NCBI GenBank assembly: GCA_003049465.1
Contig: PYSS01000008.1
Location: 124,001 to 188,000 of the forward strand
Direction: 5' to 3'
DNA length: 64,000 nucleotides
DNA from: Magnaporthiopsis rhizophila
Lineage: Eukaryota; Ascomycota; Sordariomycetes; Magnaporthales; Magnaporthaceae
The notes below the pieces were generated by a model that did no database searches, was not told the origin of the DNA, and saw only the letters and a list, made by a program, of their open reading frames with translations. Positions 10,530 through 22,305 of the stretch are shown here, in pieces. Positions within the stretch are counted from its first letter, which is position 1. Each line of letters opens with the position of its first letter. The position numbers were made by a program, and so were the translations under genes.

Positions 10530-10960
10530 TATTTTATTTATAATTAACAAAATAATATAAATATTGCTTTATAGTTTAATTTGTTCGTTTTATTTACCTA
10601 TCCATTTAAGGATAATATGCCATAAAAAAGGCATGTTCCGCGCTTAGGCTGGTTATAAGCTATTTTTAAAACTTACTATTAAACAATTTATCTCGGTCCA
10701 TAATCATATATTTTAGCGTTCCGTATTTTGCAATCACGTTTCAAATAAAAGTATAAACTAATTTTATAATTTTTGCATTTTTCTTAAACGGCAAATATAT
10801 GGCATATTTAATAAATCGGTCGATTATTACCATAATATTATTGTACTGGACATTTGTAAGGGGCTTTTTTAATTTGGATAACCCTGTAACAAAATCCGCT
10901 ATAATTTTTTGCCAAACCTTACTAAATATTGGCAAGGGTTAAAATAATTCGTAAGGTTTG
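10530..10960 (-). pseudogene. Integrase core remnant of pol, copy C
   Basis: The open piece 10741-10935 reads I-I-A-D-F-V-T-G-L-S-K-L and I-D-R-F-I-K-Y-A-I-Y-L-P-F. These are the first catalytic Asp region (ADF..GL) and the second block (IDR..KYA) of a Ty3 integrase. Here the Asp residues survive, so this stretch is less mutated than in copy B. Downstream frames are broken. Confidence 0.8.
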
Positions 10961-11229
10961 TATCTGTTTGCTTTATTCTTTGTGCAGCTCTCGCAATCCT
11001 TAATTGCTTTTTGCACTTCGGCGCAGGTTTTTATAAATCCGTAATACTGCCGAAATTTTTTCCAGGTTTTTGTAATTCCTTAATATCCGTATGCCAACCG
11101 GCCGTAAATTTGTTAAATTCTTTCTGAAATCCATTTTTTCTGGGGTATAATCTTTGCTAGCACCTGCTATGCTGGAACCAAAAACCTATCTGGTTTTTAT
11201 GCTAAAATTATATGCGTTTCTGGTGGTAC

Positions 11230-11706
11230 TGTTATAATCACAGGCCTTCTGCTCCTAGGGTAGGGCACCTAAAGGCGGTGTTAAGCAGTACTGGATTGTA
11301 AGGTCGCTTTGCACAAGGTTTGGGAGTTTTAATAAAACAGTTATTTGTTATTGCTTGCCCAAAGGGGTGCTTTAAAGCTAATTTAGGTTAATTAATATTA
11401 AAGTTTCAGTTAAAATTTAACGAATATAATAGGAAATTCTTCCTTATATACCCGTAAATTCTTATATTACACTTGTGTTATATTTGATATATTTATATCA
11501 AATATATTAATATTTTGCCTGGTAATATATATAATATATTTATATTTTATATATCACTTTTGCTTAGGTAAATGTTTAATTATATAATTTCCTATACTAG
11601 TTTGGCCTTAATTATTTGGTTCCTATTTTTTATAATTGCAGGATAAGGGCATTTTGCTAGGGTTTAGCCCCAGCCCTTTTATCCTTTGCCTGTTATAATT
11701 GTAATA
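11230..11706 (-). repeat. 3' LTR of copy D (477 bp)
   Basis: On the plus strand it starts TGTTATAATC and ends AATTGTAATA. It has the same length as the LTR of copy C. It is inserted directly after GGTAC inside copy C's pol sequence. Confidence 0.8.
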
Positions 11707-11815
11707 TCAGGTTTTTTTTAAGGCCAAATTTTTTTGGCTATATTTGCAGCCCTTTCCTTTTATTAATAATAAATACTTTTTTTTTTACCAATTTCCGTTT
11801 TTTTTTTTTAATAAA

Positions 11816-12418
11816 ATATTTGGTCGGGTGCAAAAATATAAGCCGGTATTATTAACCATTTGTCGAGATAATATCCTTTTATCCATATTTTTTTCCCTTA
11901 TCACCATACTTTTTTGTTCGAATTATAAGGCCGATAATTCTGTTTAATGCGATGCATCCTTTTGTAAAATTTTTTGCTGCGAAAGGTATATGCGCCAGGG
12001 GTATTTGCAATATAACATTTCTGGTTTTTTTGCCAAGCACCTCCGTACGTATAATTTTTAATATGCTTATACTAAAATTAAACTAAAGGCTATCGAGGAA
12101 AAATTGCAAGCCTTCCTAACTAAAATCGACCATTTGCGCAAGCAAAAAAAACAGTGGCATAAAAAACTGATTTGCGCCATTCGTTGCGGGATTAATAATA
12201 TTAAAAAATTGAAATAAATTAAACGGGAGAAAGCCGAAAAGGCGGCTATATAAGCCCTTATTATACCTCCCGATTTGCCAATCCCCGATTTTCCTCCGTT
12301 ATTTCCGGGCTGGGCCAATTATAAGATTAACTTTAATTTGTTGGCCCTATTTTAACCAGGTAAATTATTTTAATACGGGTGTTCCGAGCCGAAATCCAAA
12401 TTTTGGTATTGGGGTTAA
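11816..12418 (+). pseudogene. Antisense accessory gene remnant, copy D
   Basis: Opposite to gag-pol of copy D. It reads F-G-R-V-Q-K, then C-S-N-Y-K-A-D, and further positions that keep the x7/x9/x2/x7 spacing with several Cys read as Tyr. The charged segment K-I-D-H-L-R-K-Q-K-K-Q-W-H-K-K and the P-D-L-P-I-P-D-F-P-P-L-F-P-G-W-A tail follow. It ends at TAA 12416-12418 after F-W-Y-W-G, matching copy C. Confidence 0.6.
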
Positions 12419-13099
12419 TTTTTTACCAAGGGCTTTTTATTGGTACTTTTTAAAAACCTTTAATGCATCTTTAAGGTTTATTTTTTTTTATATGCTTTTT
12501 TCGATTTTGTACCCTGCCTATTTAACCAAATAATATTTGATTTTATTAATAATATTTTTATCCAGGATTTTTTTCGATTTTATACTTTTATTTTAGGTCG
12601 ATTTTTATTAATTTGTTGCTTTTAAATCCCGGTGGTGCTGGTTTAAACAAATCGATATAAAAAACTGGATAATTTTTTATAATTAATGGCAGTTAAAATT
12701 TGTAATTAATATTAAAAACCTTTTTCAGGATTTTGAACGGTTCCAATTTTTTATAGTTTAATTTATTATTTAATCGTTTTGTTTTGATATTGCATCAAAA
12801 AAGATAAACGTTATCCCCCTTTTTAAAAGTTGGTTTTTTGATCCTTTTTTTATTGGCCTATTTAAATATACAGTATTGCAGTTTTTTTAGCTTTATTTGA
12901 AAATTTTTATATAGTTTGATAAATTTTTTCACCTGTATTTCTGCTGCTAGGGTATATAATTTTGCCCTGGGTTTTTTGTATATTATAAATATAAACTTAT
13001 AATTTGTATAAAACGGTATGGTTTTTGTACTTTTGTATATTAAATTATTATATGCAAATTATACCATAAAAAATAATTATACCCAATTATTTTATTTAT

Positions 13100-13520
13100 A
13101 ATTAATAAAATAATATAAATATTGCTTTATGGGTTAATTTGTTCGTTTTGTTTATTTATTTGTTTAAAAATAATATATTGTAAAAAAAGCATATTTCGCG
13201 CCTAAACTGGCTATAAATTATTTCCAAAATTTATTATTAAACAGTTTATTTCGGTTTGTGATTATACATTTTGGCATTCCGTATTTTATAATTATATTTC
13301 GAATAAAGGTATAAACCAGCTTTATGGTTTTTGCATTTTTTTTAAACGGCAAATATATGGTATATTTGGTAAATTGGTCGATTATTACCATAATATTATT
13401 ATACTAAACATTTATAAAGGGTTTTTTTAATTTGGATAACCCTGTAACAAAATTTGTTATAATTTTTTGCCAAGCCTTATTAAATATTAGCAAGGATTAA
13501 AATAATCCGTAAGGTTTATA
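13100..13520 (-). pseudogene. Integrase core remnant of pol, copy D
   Basis: Near-repeat of 10530-10960 on the same strand. The D-R-F/T-K-Y block and the S-K-x-K-K-P block are readable in the minus strand, with stops. It aligns with the corresponding parts of copies B and C. Confidence 0.7.
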
Positions 13521-14249
13521 TTTATTTGTTTTGTTTTTTGCGCAGTTTTTGCAATTTTTAATTGCTTTTTGCATTTTGGTACGGGTTTTTATAAATCCGT
13601 AATACTGCCGAAATTTTTTCCAAATTTTTGTAATTTTTTGGTATCCGTGTGCCAACCGGCCATAAATTTGTTAAATTTTTTTTGAAATCCATTTTTTTTG
13701 GGGTATAATTTTTATTAGTACCTGTTATGCTGGAACCAAAAATTTATTTGGTTTTTGTGTTAAAATTATATGCGTTTTTGGTGGTACCTTATCCTTATAA
13801 TCCGATTGGCGGCTTAGGGTATTTATTTGGCCATTTTTCGATCCTTTTTTATATTTGATCCTAAAATTATAATCCTGGAAAAATTAACTCCACTGGATTT
13901 GTTATTTATTTAGTATTTGGCAAATAATAAAATGTGCCAGGTTTTTATAATCCGTATAAATTATAATTTAATAGTTTATTTGGCACAGGTACATTTTTTA
14001 TTTTTTTAATACTCGGATAATAGTTATAAATTTTTTGTTATGGATCGGATAATTTAGTTCCGGTTTATTAAATTTATATAACAGAAAGGTACAAAAATGC
14101 AGCTTTTTATTATTATTTTGTTAGTTAAATTAGGCTTTAATCGCAAAATCCAACGCATTAATCTCAATTTTAAAAAATTTATCTGGGTTTGGTAAAATTA
14201 ATACTGGTTTTTATAAAACCATTTTTTTTAATAAATCGAAAACTTTTTA

Positions 14250-14960
14250 TTTTTATATTTTTTAATAAAACTGGTGGTTATTTTTGGTAAAATTTATAAA
14301 TAAAAGCGCTATTTTGCTAAAATCCCGGATAAATTATTAATAAAAGTTCAAAAAATCCAAAAAATTTGCATTTTTTTAATATTAATAAATTTGGGCCATT
14401 TTTTTATTATTTGTACCTTTTTTAATTTTATCCGTACCTAACCCGGTATAACCATACATCCTAAAAAACAATTTTTTATATATACCATATATATTTTTCA
14501 AACTTAATTAAAAATTTTGCATTTTGCAATTTTTGCAAAACTTTATATATATGCTTCTGGTATTTTTCCAGCATTTTTGAAAAAATTAAAATATTATTTA
14601 AATAAGCAAATGCACAAATATTTATACATTTTTATAATATATGGTTAATTATTCGCTGGAATATGGCTGGTATATTAATAAGCCCAAAAGTTATTACCAA
14701 TAATTTGTATATTTTTAACCGGGTTCGAAAAACGGTTTTTTATTCGGTTTTTTTTTTAATTTTTAACAGGTTATATATTTTATATAAATTTAAAATTATA
14801 AACCATTTAGCTTTACCAAGCCTATTTTGTAATTTATTGATAAAAAGCAAAAAATATCGATTTTTTATCATAACCTTATTTAGCAATCGATAATTAATAT
14901 ATATCCATTTTTCCCCGTTTTTTTTAAGGATAAATAATATTTTATACCTTATAAAGGAAT
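14250..14960 (-). pseudogene. Reverse transcriptase remnant of pol, copy D
   Basis: The minus strand repeats the RT blocks of copy B (P-A-T-F-Q, Y-L-N-N box, K-P-E-K-C-like segment, W-I-Y-I-N-Y), shown by near-identical DNA in reverse complement to 4230-4960. Frames are interrupted. Confidence 0.7.
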
Positions 14961-16959
14961 CCGAAAATCGGATAATATTTTATTCCAGGTTTTCCGTAAA
15001 TTATTCTCGTAACAATTTTTGCTGTTTAGGGTTTAACCGGTACAATTTTTAATAATTAAATTATACTTTTAATTTAAGCTTAATTTTATAATCGAACAAT
15101 TCATATTTCGAAAATCCTATTCCGAAATTTTTTTGGAACAATTTCCAATACCGATAATATTTTTCGGAAATATTTTTTAAATGCTAATATGCTTATTTAT
15201 TAGGCTAATCGTAATTTTGGTCGCAACCCTTTATTACCTCCGTTTTTTAATAATTACCCTTAATCGTGCCTTTTTTTAAATTATACTTTTGGTTGCATTT
15301 TTCCTTATAGCCCGTTTTTTATTTTTGGGATTTTTTGCTATTAAGGCTAACGTTACCTGATAAATATAAATCCGTCGGTACAGTTTGCCAGGGTTAATTG
15401 CTAAATCCTGCTATTATTATAGCAATCCTATCTGGCTTTTATTTTCCATAATCCGGGGCCTGTAACTGTTAGGCTTTTTTGTTTTCCAATAATAACTCCC
15501 TCCATTAAATTTTCTCCAAAACCCAATTTATTAGGGGATTAAACTTTTTAAACCAAGGGAAACCCAAAATTAGGTTTTTTCCTTTTATATTTATAATATT
15601 CAGGGTAATTTTGCAAATTTTCCCCAAAATTTCGAACCTAAATTAATTTATTTCCGAATTAATTATTTTATTATTATAAATAACTGGCTTTTTTTCCACA
15701 GTTTTAAAATTGTATAATTATTATTTCCGTTATATCGGTATGCTATATTTTGCTATTATTTTTAATGCAATATAATTTTTATTAAATCCGCAATCAACTA
15801 TTATTATTAATTATTATCCTTATTATTTAAGCATTTTCCTAATATAAAATAAATAATTTGTTATAATTTTTATTAGGATTTTTTTAATTTTTTTTTTTTT
15901 TATTTATACCAAACCTTTATTTCGATAAAATACCCTAATTTTTGGCTTGTACTGGTAACCGGGATAAAGCTGTTCAGTTTGCCAATTTTTGGCTTTTTTT
16001 TCGGTGTGGCATTTGCATTCCGGTTTTTGATAAACGTAATATAACAGCAATTTGCCACACATGCCATAAAATAATAAAATACTAAAGCAAACACTGCTAT
16101 TTTTTTAATGCGGTTGCGGAATATGATCTGCTATTTAAACAATTGCTATTTTTGCTTTGGCAGGCCTCAAAATTTTTCGCTGTTTTTTATTAAAAACCAA
16201 TCGTTTTTTAACTTTTTGGGCAAATAATTATTATAACCGTAATATAAATATTTTGCCCAAAAAATTCCTGCATATTTTTTGCTATTTATCGCTAAATTTT
16301 TATAATTTTTGCTAATTATATAATTTTGCTGGTATAAAAATGGATCGTTTTCCTAATACCGTACTTAATGCATATTTTTTCTATAATAAATAACGATTTG
16401 GTTATTTCGGCCCTAATCCAGGCACCAATTATTATCTTTTATTGCAGGCACCTTGCAATACAACTTGTAATTTTTAAATTTTTTTAAATTATTAGGCCAT
16501 ATTTTGAATAATAAGTATACCGGCACCTTATAAATATAAATATAAACTTTTTGGTGGGATATTTTATTCTTATTGCTAACCGTGGCATACGTTTTTTTTT
16601 ACCCGTTATTTCCGTGCTTTATTTTTTGTGCTTCCTGGGGTTTTTTTTTGCGGATGCCCAAAATTTGCCCAGCTCGAAACCTTTATTATTTAACCCTTTG
16701 GTTAAATGCGTTTAACCAAGCGGTTTTTAATCGAAATTTTTTTATTATCCCTAACCAATATATTTAATATTTTGTTTTAGGTTAACAGGCCCCTAAATAT
16801 TGCTAAAATTTATTAAAAAGCGCATTATTCTTTTTGTAAAATTTCAGGGTTATTATCAGGGATAATTTTCCGCACTTTCTGTTTTTCCAGCTTTTTAAAT
16901 TCGGCTATCATAAATACCCAATCCAATCCGTCGATCCGTTGGATAGCAGCCAAACATTG

Positions 16960-17268
16960 CTAAAGGTACCAATCTGATCTATCCTTATTTAATTTATGTA
17001 TAAAATATCCATCGTTAAAATAATAAATCCAGCTAAATAAAAATTTTAAATATAAGGTTTTTTTTTTGGTTCGTGCATCGGATAGCTGCAAATTATTTTT
17101 GGGGATAATCCTTTTTAATATATCCTTATTATCCGTATTTAAAATATCCTCCGTCCTTGGCATTTTGCTATTTGATATGCTTTTATTTTCCGTGCTGCTT
17201 TTTTTATTATTAGGGGTATATAACCCCTGCGGATAAATCCATAAATTCCAAATGCGTTCCGTGCGCAA
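16960..17268 (-). pseudogene. Conserved gag-region segment, copy D
   Basis: A 102-codon open stretch that contains the Q-G-L-Y-T-P and T-E-D-I-L-N-T-D-N-K blocks also seen at 1946-2131, then an aromatic/charged tail with K-L-N-K-D-R. It lies upstream of RT, as gag does. The identity is inferred from position only. Confidence 0.4.
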
Positions 17269-17578
17269 TAAATTATTACTATTTGGCTTTTTTCTGGTCT
17301 GCCTTATTATTTTATCGCATTAGCTGGGATTATTAAACCTTTTTTTTCAGGCATTATTTATGCAGTTTATTACTGATACAAATAACCTTGGTAATATAAT
17401 TAACAAAATTTTTGGGCCTTTTTTTTGGCCAATTTATCCTTTATATTATCCCTTAATCCCTGATAAAACTGAAACATTTTGGTATTTTTTATCCAGTTAA
17501 ATTTATTAATAAATTGCTGGAATTTGGCAGTATAAATAAATATTAGGCCCTTTTGGCACAGCTAAAATAGATTTGTAT

Positions 17579-18554
17579 GGGGATCCAGGTGGCCGGAAGT
17601 GAGGGTGGCGGAAGGGGGTGCACTGACTTAATAAACTTTTCAGACAGACTTTGAACTCACAGATGACATGGGCTGCCGTGCTTGGCCTCCATCGGCGCCG
17701 AAGATGGATTCAAGCCGCTTTGTTGTTTTGTTCTGTACCACTTTGGTTCATCAAAAAGTTCCCTCGTTCATTTATCTTTCCAACGAGAAACAAGTAATTC
17801 AATACTTTCATCGTAGCCCAACAGAGTTTATTGTGATAATATTACGCTGGGTGTATGACGAGGTTTGATGAGACTTGTTACAAAGAATTGCATTCGGCTT
17901 TCAGAATGGTTACAATTTCAAAAAATCTCGTCTTGAAACACACATGGACATCAACAACAAATGCTCTTCCTTGCAGCCCAATTCATTCATTCCCCGGCCA
18001 GCTGTCTGGCTCTTGCGTGTACCTGGCTTCTAAGAGTGCTCTTGATTAGCATAAAACTTCCAAACAACCATTCAACTCCCAATAACAATAAACCAGGAAC
18101 AGTGTTTGGAAAGATGCAAGGCTGTTATTTACGTTAACTAGCTGCTACAATTTGCAACAAAATTTTTTTAGTTTACCTGAATTCAACTTTGCTTATCCGG
18201 GTTCAACTCGAATACGATACGTAAGTTTCGGCGTGAAGATGCAATTCCGGAGCCAAGAACTTTCCTCAATTAAAACTGACCACCGCGAATGCTGATGTAG
18301 ACAAGTAGGTGAGCATCATGACCCACGTTGTTTAATTCGTGGTATTCGAGATGTGGAGTTTCTGAAATTGTCATGGTTCCGCTTCATGGACTAGGGATTA
18401 GAGAATGGGGAGCTTGGACCGTTGACTGGCAATCGAGGCAGGGCCGGAGTCGTGGTATCTGAGAAAGCTTGACAGGTATCTGTTATTGATTTTACATGGC
18501 CATGGTATTTGCATTCCGCTTCGTGTCCCACGTAAGTCTATCCCCAAACCGATC
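17579..18554. other. Intergenic boundary between the decayed repeat block and nup49
   Basis: Base composition switches within a few bases near 17579 from about 20-30 percent GC to normal genic levels. I see no gene in it: the open stretches are short and without recognisable motifs. It contains the 3' flank of nup49. Confidence 0.6.
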
Positions 18555-20350
18555 CTAACGCATGCTGTCCCGGCCGTGGCCCATAAAATCGCCAAGCTGA
18601 AGGCTCGTCACACCCTCCCTCACGCCGCCCACGGCTGATGCAACCGTCAGAATGCTCTCCTCGAAACCGCTCAGGACGCTCGCCAGCTCAGCCACCTGGT
18701 CCTCGGGGCCACCCGCACCGCCAGCCCCCGCGTTCCTGGCCGCTGCGGTGCGCTGTAGCTGCTCGAATAGGTTGGAGCTGACGGCCTGCATGTGGGACTC
18801 GATCTCGCCCAGGTTCCTCTGAAAGCGCTTAAGCTGCTCATCCATCTCGTCGGCGGTGCGCGAGAAGAAGGTGATGAGATCTGAGTTGCTGTCACCGCTG
18901 CCGCCGCCCGAGGCCCCGGCGGCCTCCTGCTGCTGACGCGCGGCCGCGGCGCTGCTCGATGACCATAGACCGGCGGTATGGTACTGGGCTGGCAGCTTGA
19001 GGTTGTCGACTGCCTTGAAGCTGAGCTTGGCTTGCTCAGCGTCGAGGTGAACGAGCTCGCGGACGGCCTTGACGGCCTGCGCATCTGATGACAAGGCCGT
19101 CGAGGCACCCTCGTACTTGCGCGACACGAAGCGCACGTCGTTGGGTATCGCGCCGAGCTGTTCACCATGAGCCGGCATGAACGCCTCGACGTCATGACAC
19201 TGCTGCATGATGACCTGGATACCCTTGTCGAGCTTCTGAATCTCCTCCTGTAGAGTCTCCTGCAGGTCATTAAACCGCGTGGTCGACTTCAGGTTGGTGA
19301 TGTCGATGCGCACTCCGGGAACGACTTGCTGCTGGTTCGTGGACTGACCCATAGTCAGACCAGGGGTAGGAGCGGCGGTGCTCCCCATCGTGCGGCCGAA
19401 CATGCTAGGTTGTGCCTGCGGAGCGGAAGCTGTGGGGGCGAGCGATGAGCCGCTGGAAAATGACTGAGGTTAGTGATCGTTGTCATGTGAGGATTCCATG
19501 GCAGCGAAGGTTGGAGGCGGGAGCGTGCGTACAAAAGCGATGGTTTCACCGCCTGTGACTGGCTGAACAAGCCGCCAGATGCCTGAGCCGGGGCAGCTTG
19601 TTGCTGCTGCTGCTGTCCACCGAACAAGTTCGATCCAGCGGTGTTGGAGGCTGGAGCACCGCCGAAAAGGCCACCACCAGTGGTAGTATTAGAGGCTTGC
19701 GTGCCACCGAATAGGCCGCCGCCAGTCGTCGTGTTGGAGGCTTGGGCGCCACCAAAAAGGCCGCCACCAGCAGGTTGTTGTGGTTGCGCGGCCGTCGCGG
19801 TTGGCCCGAATAGGCCGCCTGTCGCTGGGGCAGGTGTAGCAGGCGCCGCTGCGCCAAACAGCCCGCCACCGGCTGGCTTGGAGGCGGTCGCGCCAAACAT
19901 TCCAGTGGATGTCTGAGCCTGGGGTGTCTTGATTATCGGGGCCGCACCGAAGAGTCCGCCGCCGCCAGTCGCTGCAACTGCGGATGATGCGGCGGCTGGG
20001 GCTGTCGTTGTATTTCCGAAGAGACTGGTCGAAGGTGCTGCGGCCGCCGAGGCAGGGGCGTTGGAGCTTCCAAAGAGGCCACCGGCAGCTGGGGGCTTGG
20101 TTGTTGTGCCGCTGCTGCTTCCACTGTGGTTTGTTTGGTTTTTCGAGGTGTTTGCATTAGCAGCTGCTGGTTCAGTCCAGTCCCACACATTCCAGTGGCA
20201 TGGTCGTGTGTTTTGGCCGCCTCCACACTGCAAGGAAACTCAATGCTATTAAAGCTTCCAAGCCAATGAACGGGGCACTCACAAGATATTGGCGGCTCCC
20301 GTGTTGATGCTCAGCCCGCCTGGACCGCTGGCGGAGCGAGCGAGAGCCAT
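18555..20350 (-). CDS. nup49: Nucleoporin Nup49 (p58/p45-type GLFG nucleoporin)
   Basis: Channel nucleoporin of the Nup62-Nup58-Nup54 type complex; its FG repeats bind transport receptors in the nuclear pore. Model: exons 20350-20283, 20123-19533 and 19452-18555, giving 518 aa. Intron 1 (159 bp) runs GTGAGT..CCACAG with a GCTAAT branch-like site. Intron 2 (80 bp) runs GTACGC..TTCCAG with ACTAAC. The start at 20350 is supported because it alone splices into the FG frame. Residues about 20-240 hold 13 FG dipeptides, seven of them GLFG. Residues 267-518 form the coiled-coil domain, starting at V-R-I-D-I-T-N-L and containing T-R-F-N-D-L. Both introns fall inside the Phe codon of an FG motif. It is divergent to fip1, 386 bp away. 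The family call is strong; the first exon is by inspection only. Confidence 0.88.
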
Positions 20351-20736
20351 CACGTCGTCTGGTCTCGATGGTGGTTCGCGCAATGTCCTGTTGCAGCCGC
20401 TAAGTCGACATCCATTTCTCCTGAGACTTGAGAGGCGCTCAGTCGCGCCCCAAACTGGCGTGAGTCGCGTCGCAATAGTGGGTCTTCACGGTGCGCAGGC
20501 GCACAACTGCTGACCGCCTTCTGAGTTGGGCTTAGCTCGGTTTATGCAGGGGAGCAGCGGGATCCCCTCCAAGGCAAACATTTGCGGTGCGCTCCCAAAA
20601 GAAGAGCTACGCCTAGCTCGCGAAGCTTCATCACCCATGCACTGCCATACAGCACTCACACTTGCGCCATTCCCAATAATCACAAGCCGCAACGCGATAC
20701 AACCCCGGAGCATATAATTGCAAAAGCCCAGCCACA
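20351..20736. promoter_or_regulatory. Shared intergenic region between divergent nup49 and fip1
   Basis: 386 bp separate the two start codons, so both core promoters must lie here or overlap. No clear TATA box is seen. The role is inferred from gene arrangement only. Confidence 0.5.
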
Positions 20737-22041
20737 ATGAGTGTCGAGATGGACGAGGACGACGATTTCTACGCGCCTGAGGAGCCCGAAGTCGCTCCTG
20801 CGCCAGCGCCCGCCGCCGCCGCCGCTGCCATAGCCGCGCCCGCTGTAGAGAAAGCGCCCGCACCGAAGACGGAGGATGAGGATCTGGAGGAGGGCGAGGA
20901 AGAGGACGAGGGGGGGGCAATGGACGAGGACGAGGACGATTCGGTAAGAAGCACCCCCCGCAGCGAGCCTCATCTCGGCGCTAGTCCCAACTGACCTCTG
21001 CTACTCAGGACATCGACATCATCACCGAGAGGAAAGACGGAACAAAAGCCGCTCCTCCATCGTGAGTCCCCCGACTCCCTAGCACCCCTGTACAAGCGTG
21101 CGGGCGGCGACGACGAGATTGGACCTAACGCCTCGAGCTGCAGACAATCGAAATATAGCGAGATCAGGAACATCCCGCAGAGGACAGCCTCTACGGACAC
21201 AACAGCCAAGGCCGCCGCACCGGTGAAGAAGGAGGAATCAGCCAAACCAATAGAGCAACCCCGCCCGAAATCGAACTTCGACGCATACGCCATCCCCACG
21301 CACAAGCCTACCGGGAAGCCATTGACGCAGGTCAACATCGACGAAGGTCCGTGACCACCGCCCTGCCGCCGCCCGGGGGCACACCTCTTGACTTCAAGAG
21401 GAAAGTATATAGAAGATCGAAGAGGTACATTTGCTGATCCCCCACTGCGTTCAACAGACTTGGGCGAGGATGCCGCGCCATGGCGCAAACCAGGAACGGA
21501 CATCAGCGACTACTTCAACTACGGCTTCGACGAGTTCAGCTGGACCGTCTACGCACAGAAGCAGACGCAGCTGCGGGCCGAGTACAGCCAAGAGGCCATG
21601 TCGCAGAACTCCAAGAAGATGATGGAGGAGTTCAACAACATGATGATGCTGGGAGGCATGCCGCCAGGCATGGCCATGCCCGGCATGCCAGGGGCGGCCG
21701 GAGGGGCTCAGGGTGCGGCCGCCGGGATGGGTGGCGCCATGCCTGGCATGGATGGCATGCCGCCAGAGATGCAGGCCATGATGCAGCAGATGATGGCTTC
21801 GGGCATGGATCTGAGCCAGATGGACCTGTCGGCAATGTTCGCTGCCATGCAGGGAGGCGCGGCCGGCGCGGCCGCTGGCGCTGGAGGCGGCGGCCAGGGT
21901 GGCCAGAACCAGAACTTTGGCGGTGCAGGATTCGGAGGCGGCCAAGGCCAGGGGTATGGATACGACCAGCAGCAGCAGAATATGGGAGGTGGGAGAGGCG
22001 GGTTTGGCGGCAGAGGGCGTGGTGGCCGAAGGAATTGGTAG
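20737..22041 (+). CDS. fip1: Pre-mRNA cleavage and polyadenylation factor subunit Fip1
   Basis: Fip1 tethers poly(A) polymerase to the cleavage/polyadenylation complex in the nucleus. Model: exons 20737-20943, 21009-21061, 21144-21346 and 21458-22041, giving 348 aa. Introns are 65, 82 and 111 bp; the third has a weaker GTCCGT donor, but only this join gives the conserved reading. Residues 1-69 are very acidic with an Ala/Pro run. The Fip1 signature lies at about 155-190: D-L-G-E-D, then P-W-R-K-P-G, then D-I-S-D-Y-F-N-Y-G-F-D-E. The C-terminal half is Met/Gly/Ala-rich with a G-R-G-G-F-G-G-R-G-R-G-G RGG-type tail. The signature makes the identity firm. Confidence 0.93.
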
Positions 22042-22305
22042 CGAGCCATGCTCTGCTTTACAGCACTAGCTTGATTAGCTACAGAGAAATTCTAGAAATC
22101 TAATTTGCTCTAAAACTAAATGCATGCCCACCGCAAACCCAGCCGGAAACTGATTGCCTGGAACTGGTATCTATATAGCTTCAAGGGGTGCCCATCACCT
22201 CAGATGGCTAGGTACCTACCTAGGTCTTTGCCCACAGACGCCGAACGCCTTCCGTTAGCATCATTGCCACAGCGAAAACAAGACGAAGGAAACGACCACT
22301 GCTGA

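Larger units (their letters stand above)
8667..11229 (-). mobile_element. Decayed chromovirus (copy C), 3' part, interrupted by copy D
   Basis: In minus orientation it contains, from its 3' end, an LTR (8667-9143), the accessory gene on the opposite strand (9256-9857), the chromodomain region (about 9950-10060) and integrase (about 10530-10960). At 11229/11230 the pol sequence stops at ...GGTGGTAC and copy D's LTR begins. Copy D itself continues past the same point at about 13790 (GGTGGTACC then TTATCC), which shows where copy C was cut. GGTAC (11225-11229) is the presumed target site. The remainder of copy C is not found beyond 17578. Confidence 0.8.
11230..17578 (-). mobile_element. Decayed Ty3/gypsy chromovirus (copy D), 5' end missing
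   Basis: Minus-strand order from its 5' side: gag-like region (about 15900-17570), RT (about 14250-14960), RNase H (about 13850-14150), integrase (about 13100-13520), chromodomain region (about 12500-12610), opposite-strand accessory gene (11816-12418), 3' LTR (11230-11706). It is collinear with copy B. Near 17578 the AT-rich element sequence changes abruptly to ordinary GC content (GGATCCAGGTGGCC...) with no 5' LTR, so the 5' end was lost. Confidence 0.85.

Noticed and set aside
1..17578. CRISPR array or bacterial-type repeats
   Set aside because: Repeats here are LTRs and transposon bodies, not short regularly spaced units, and the genome is eukaryotic.
19641..20252. Ala/Pro/Val-rich open frames opposite the nup49 FG repeats
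   Set aside because: They are translations of the opposite strand of GLFG-coding DNA; the plus-strand repeats follow from it.
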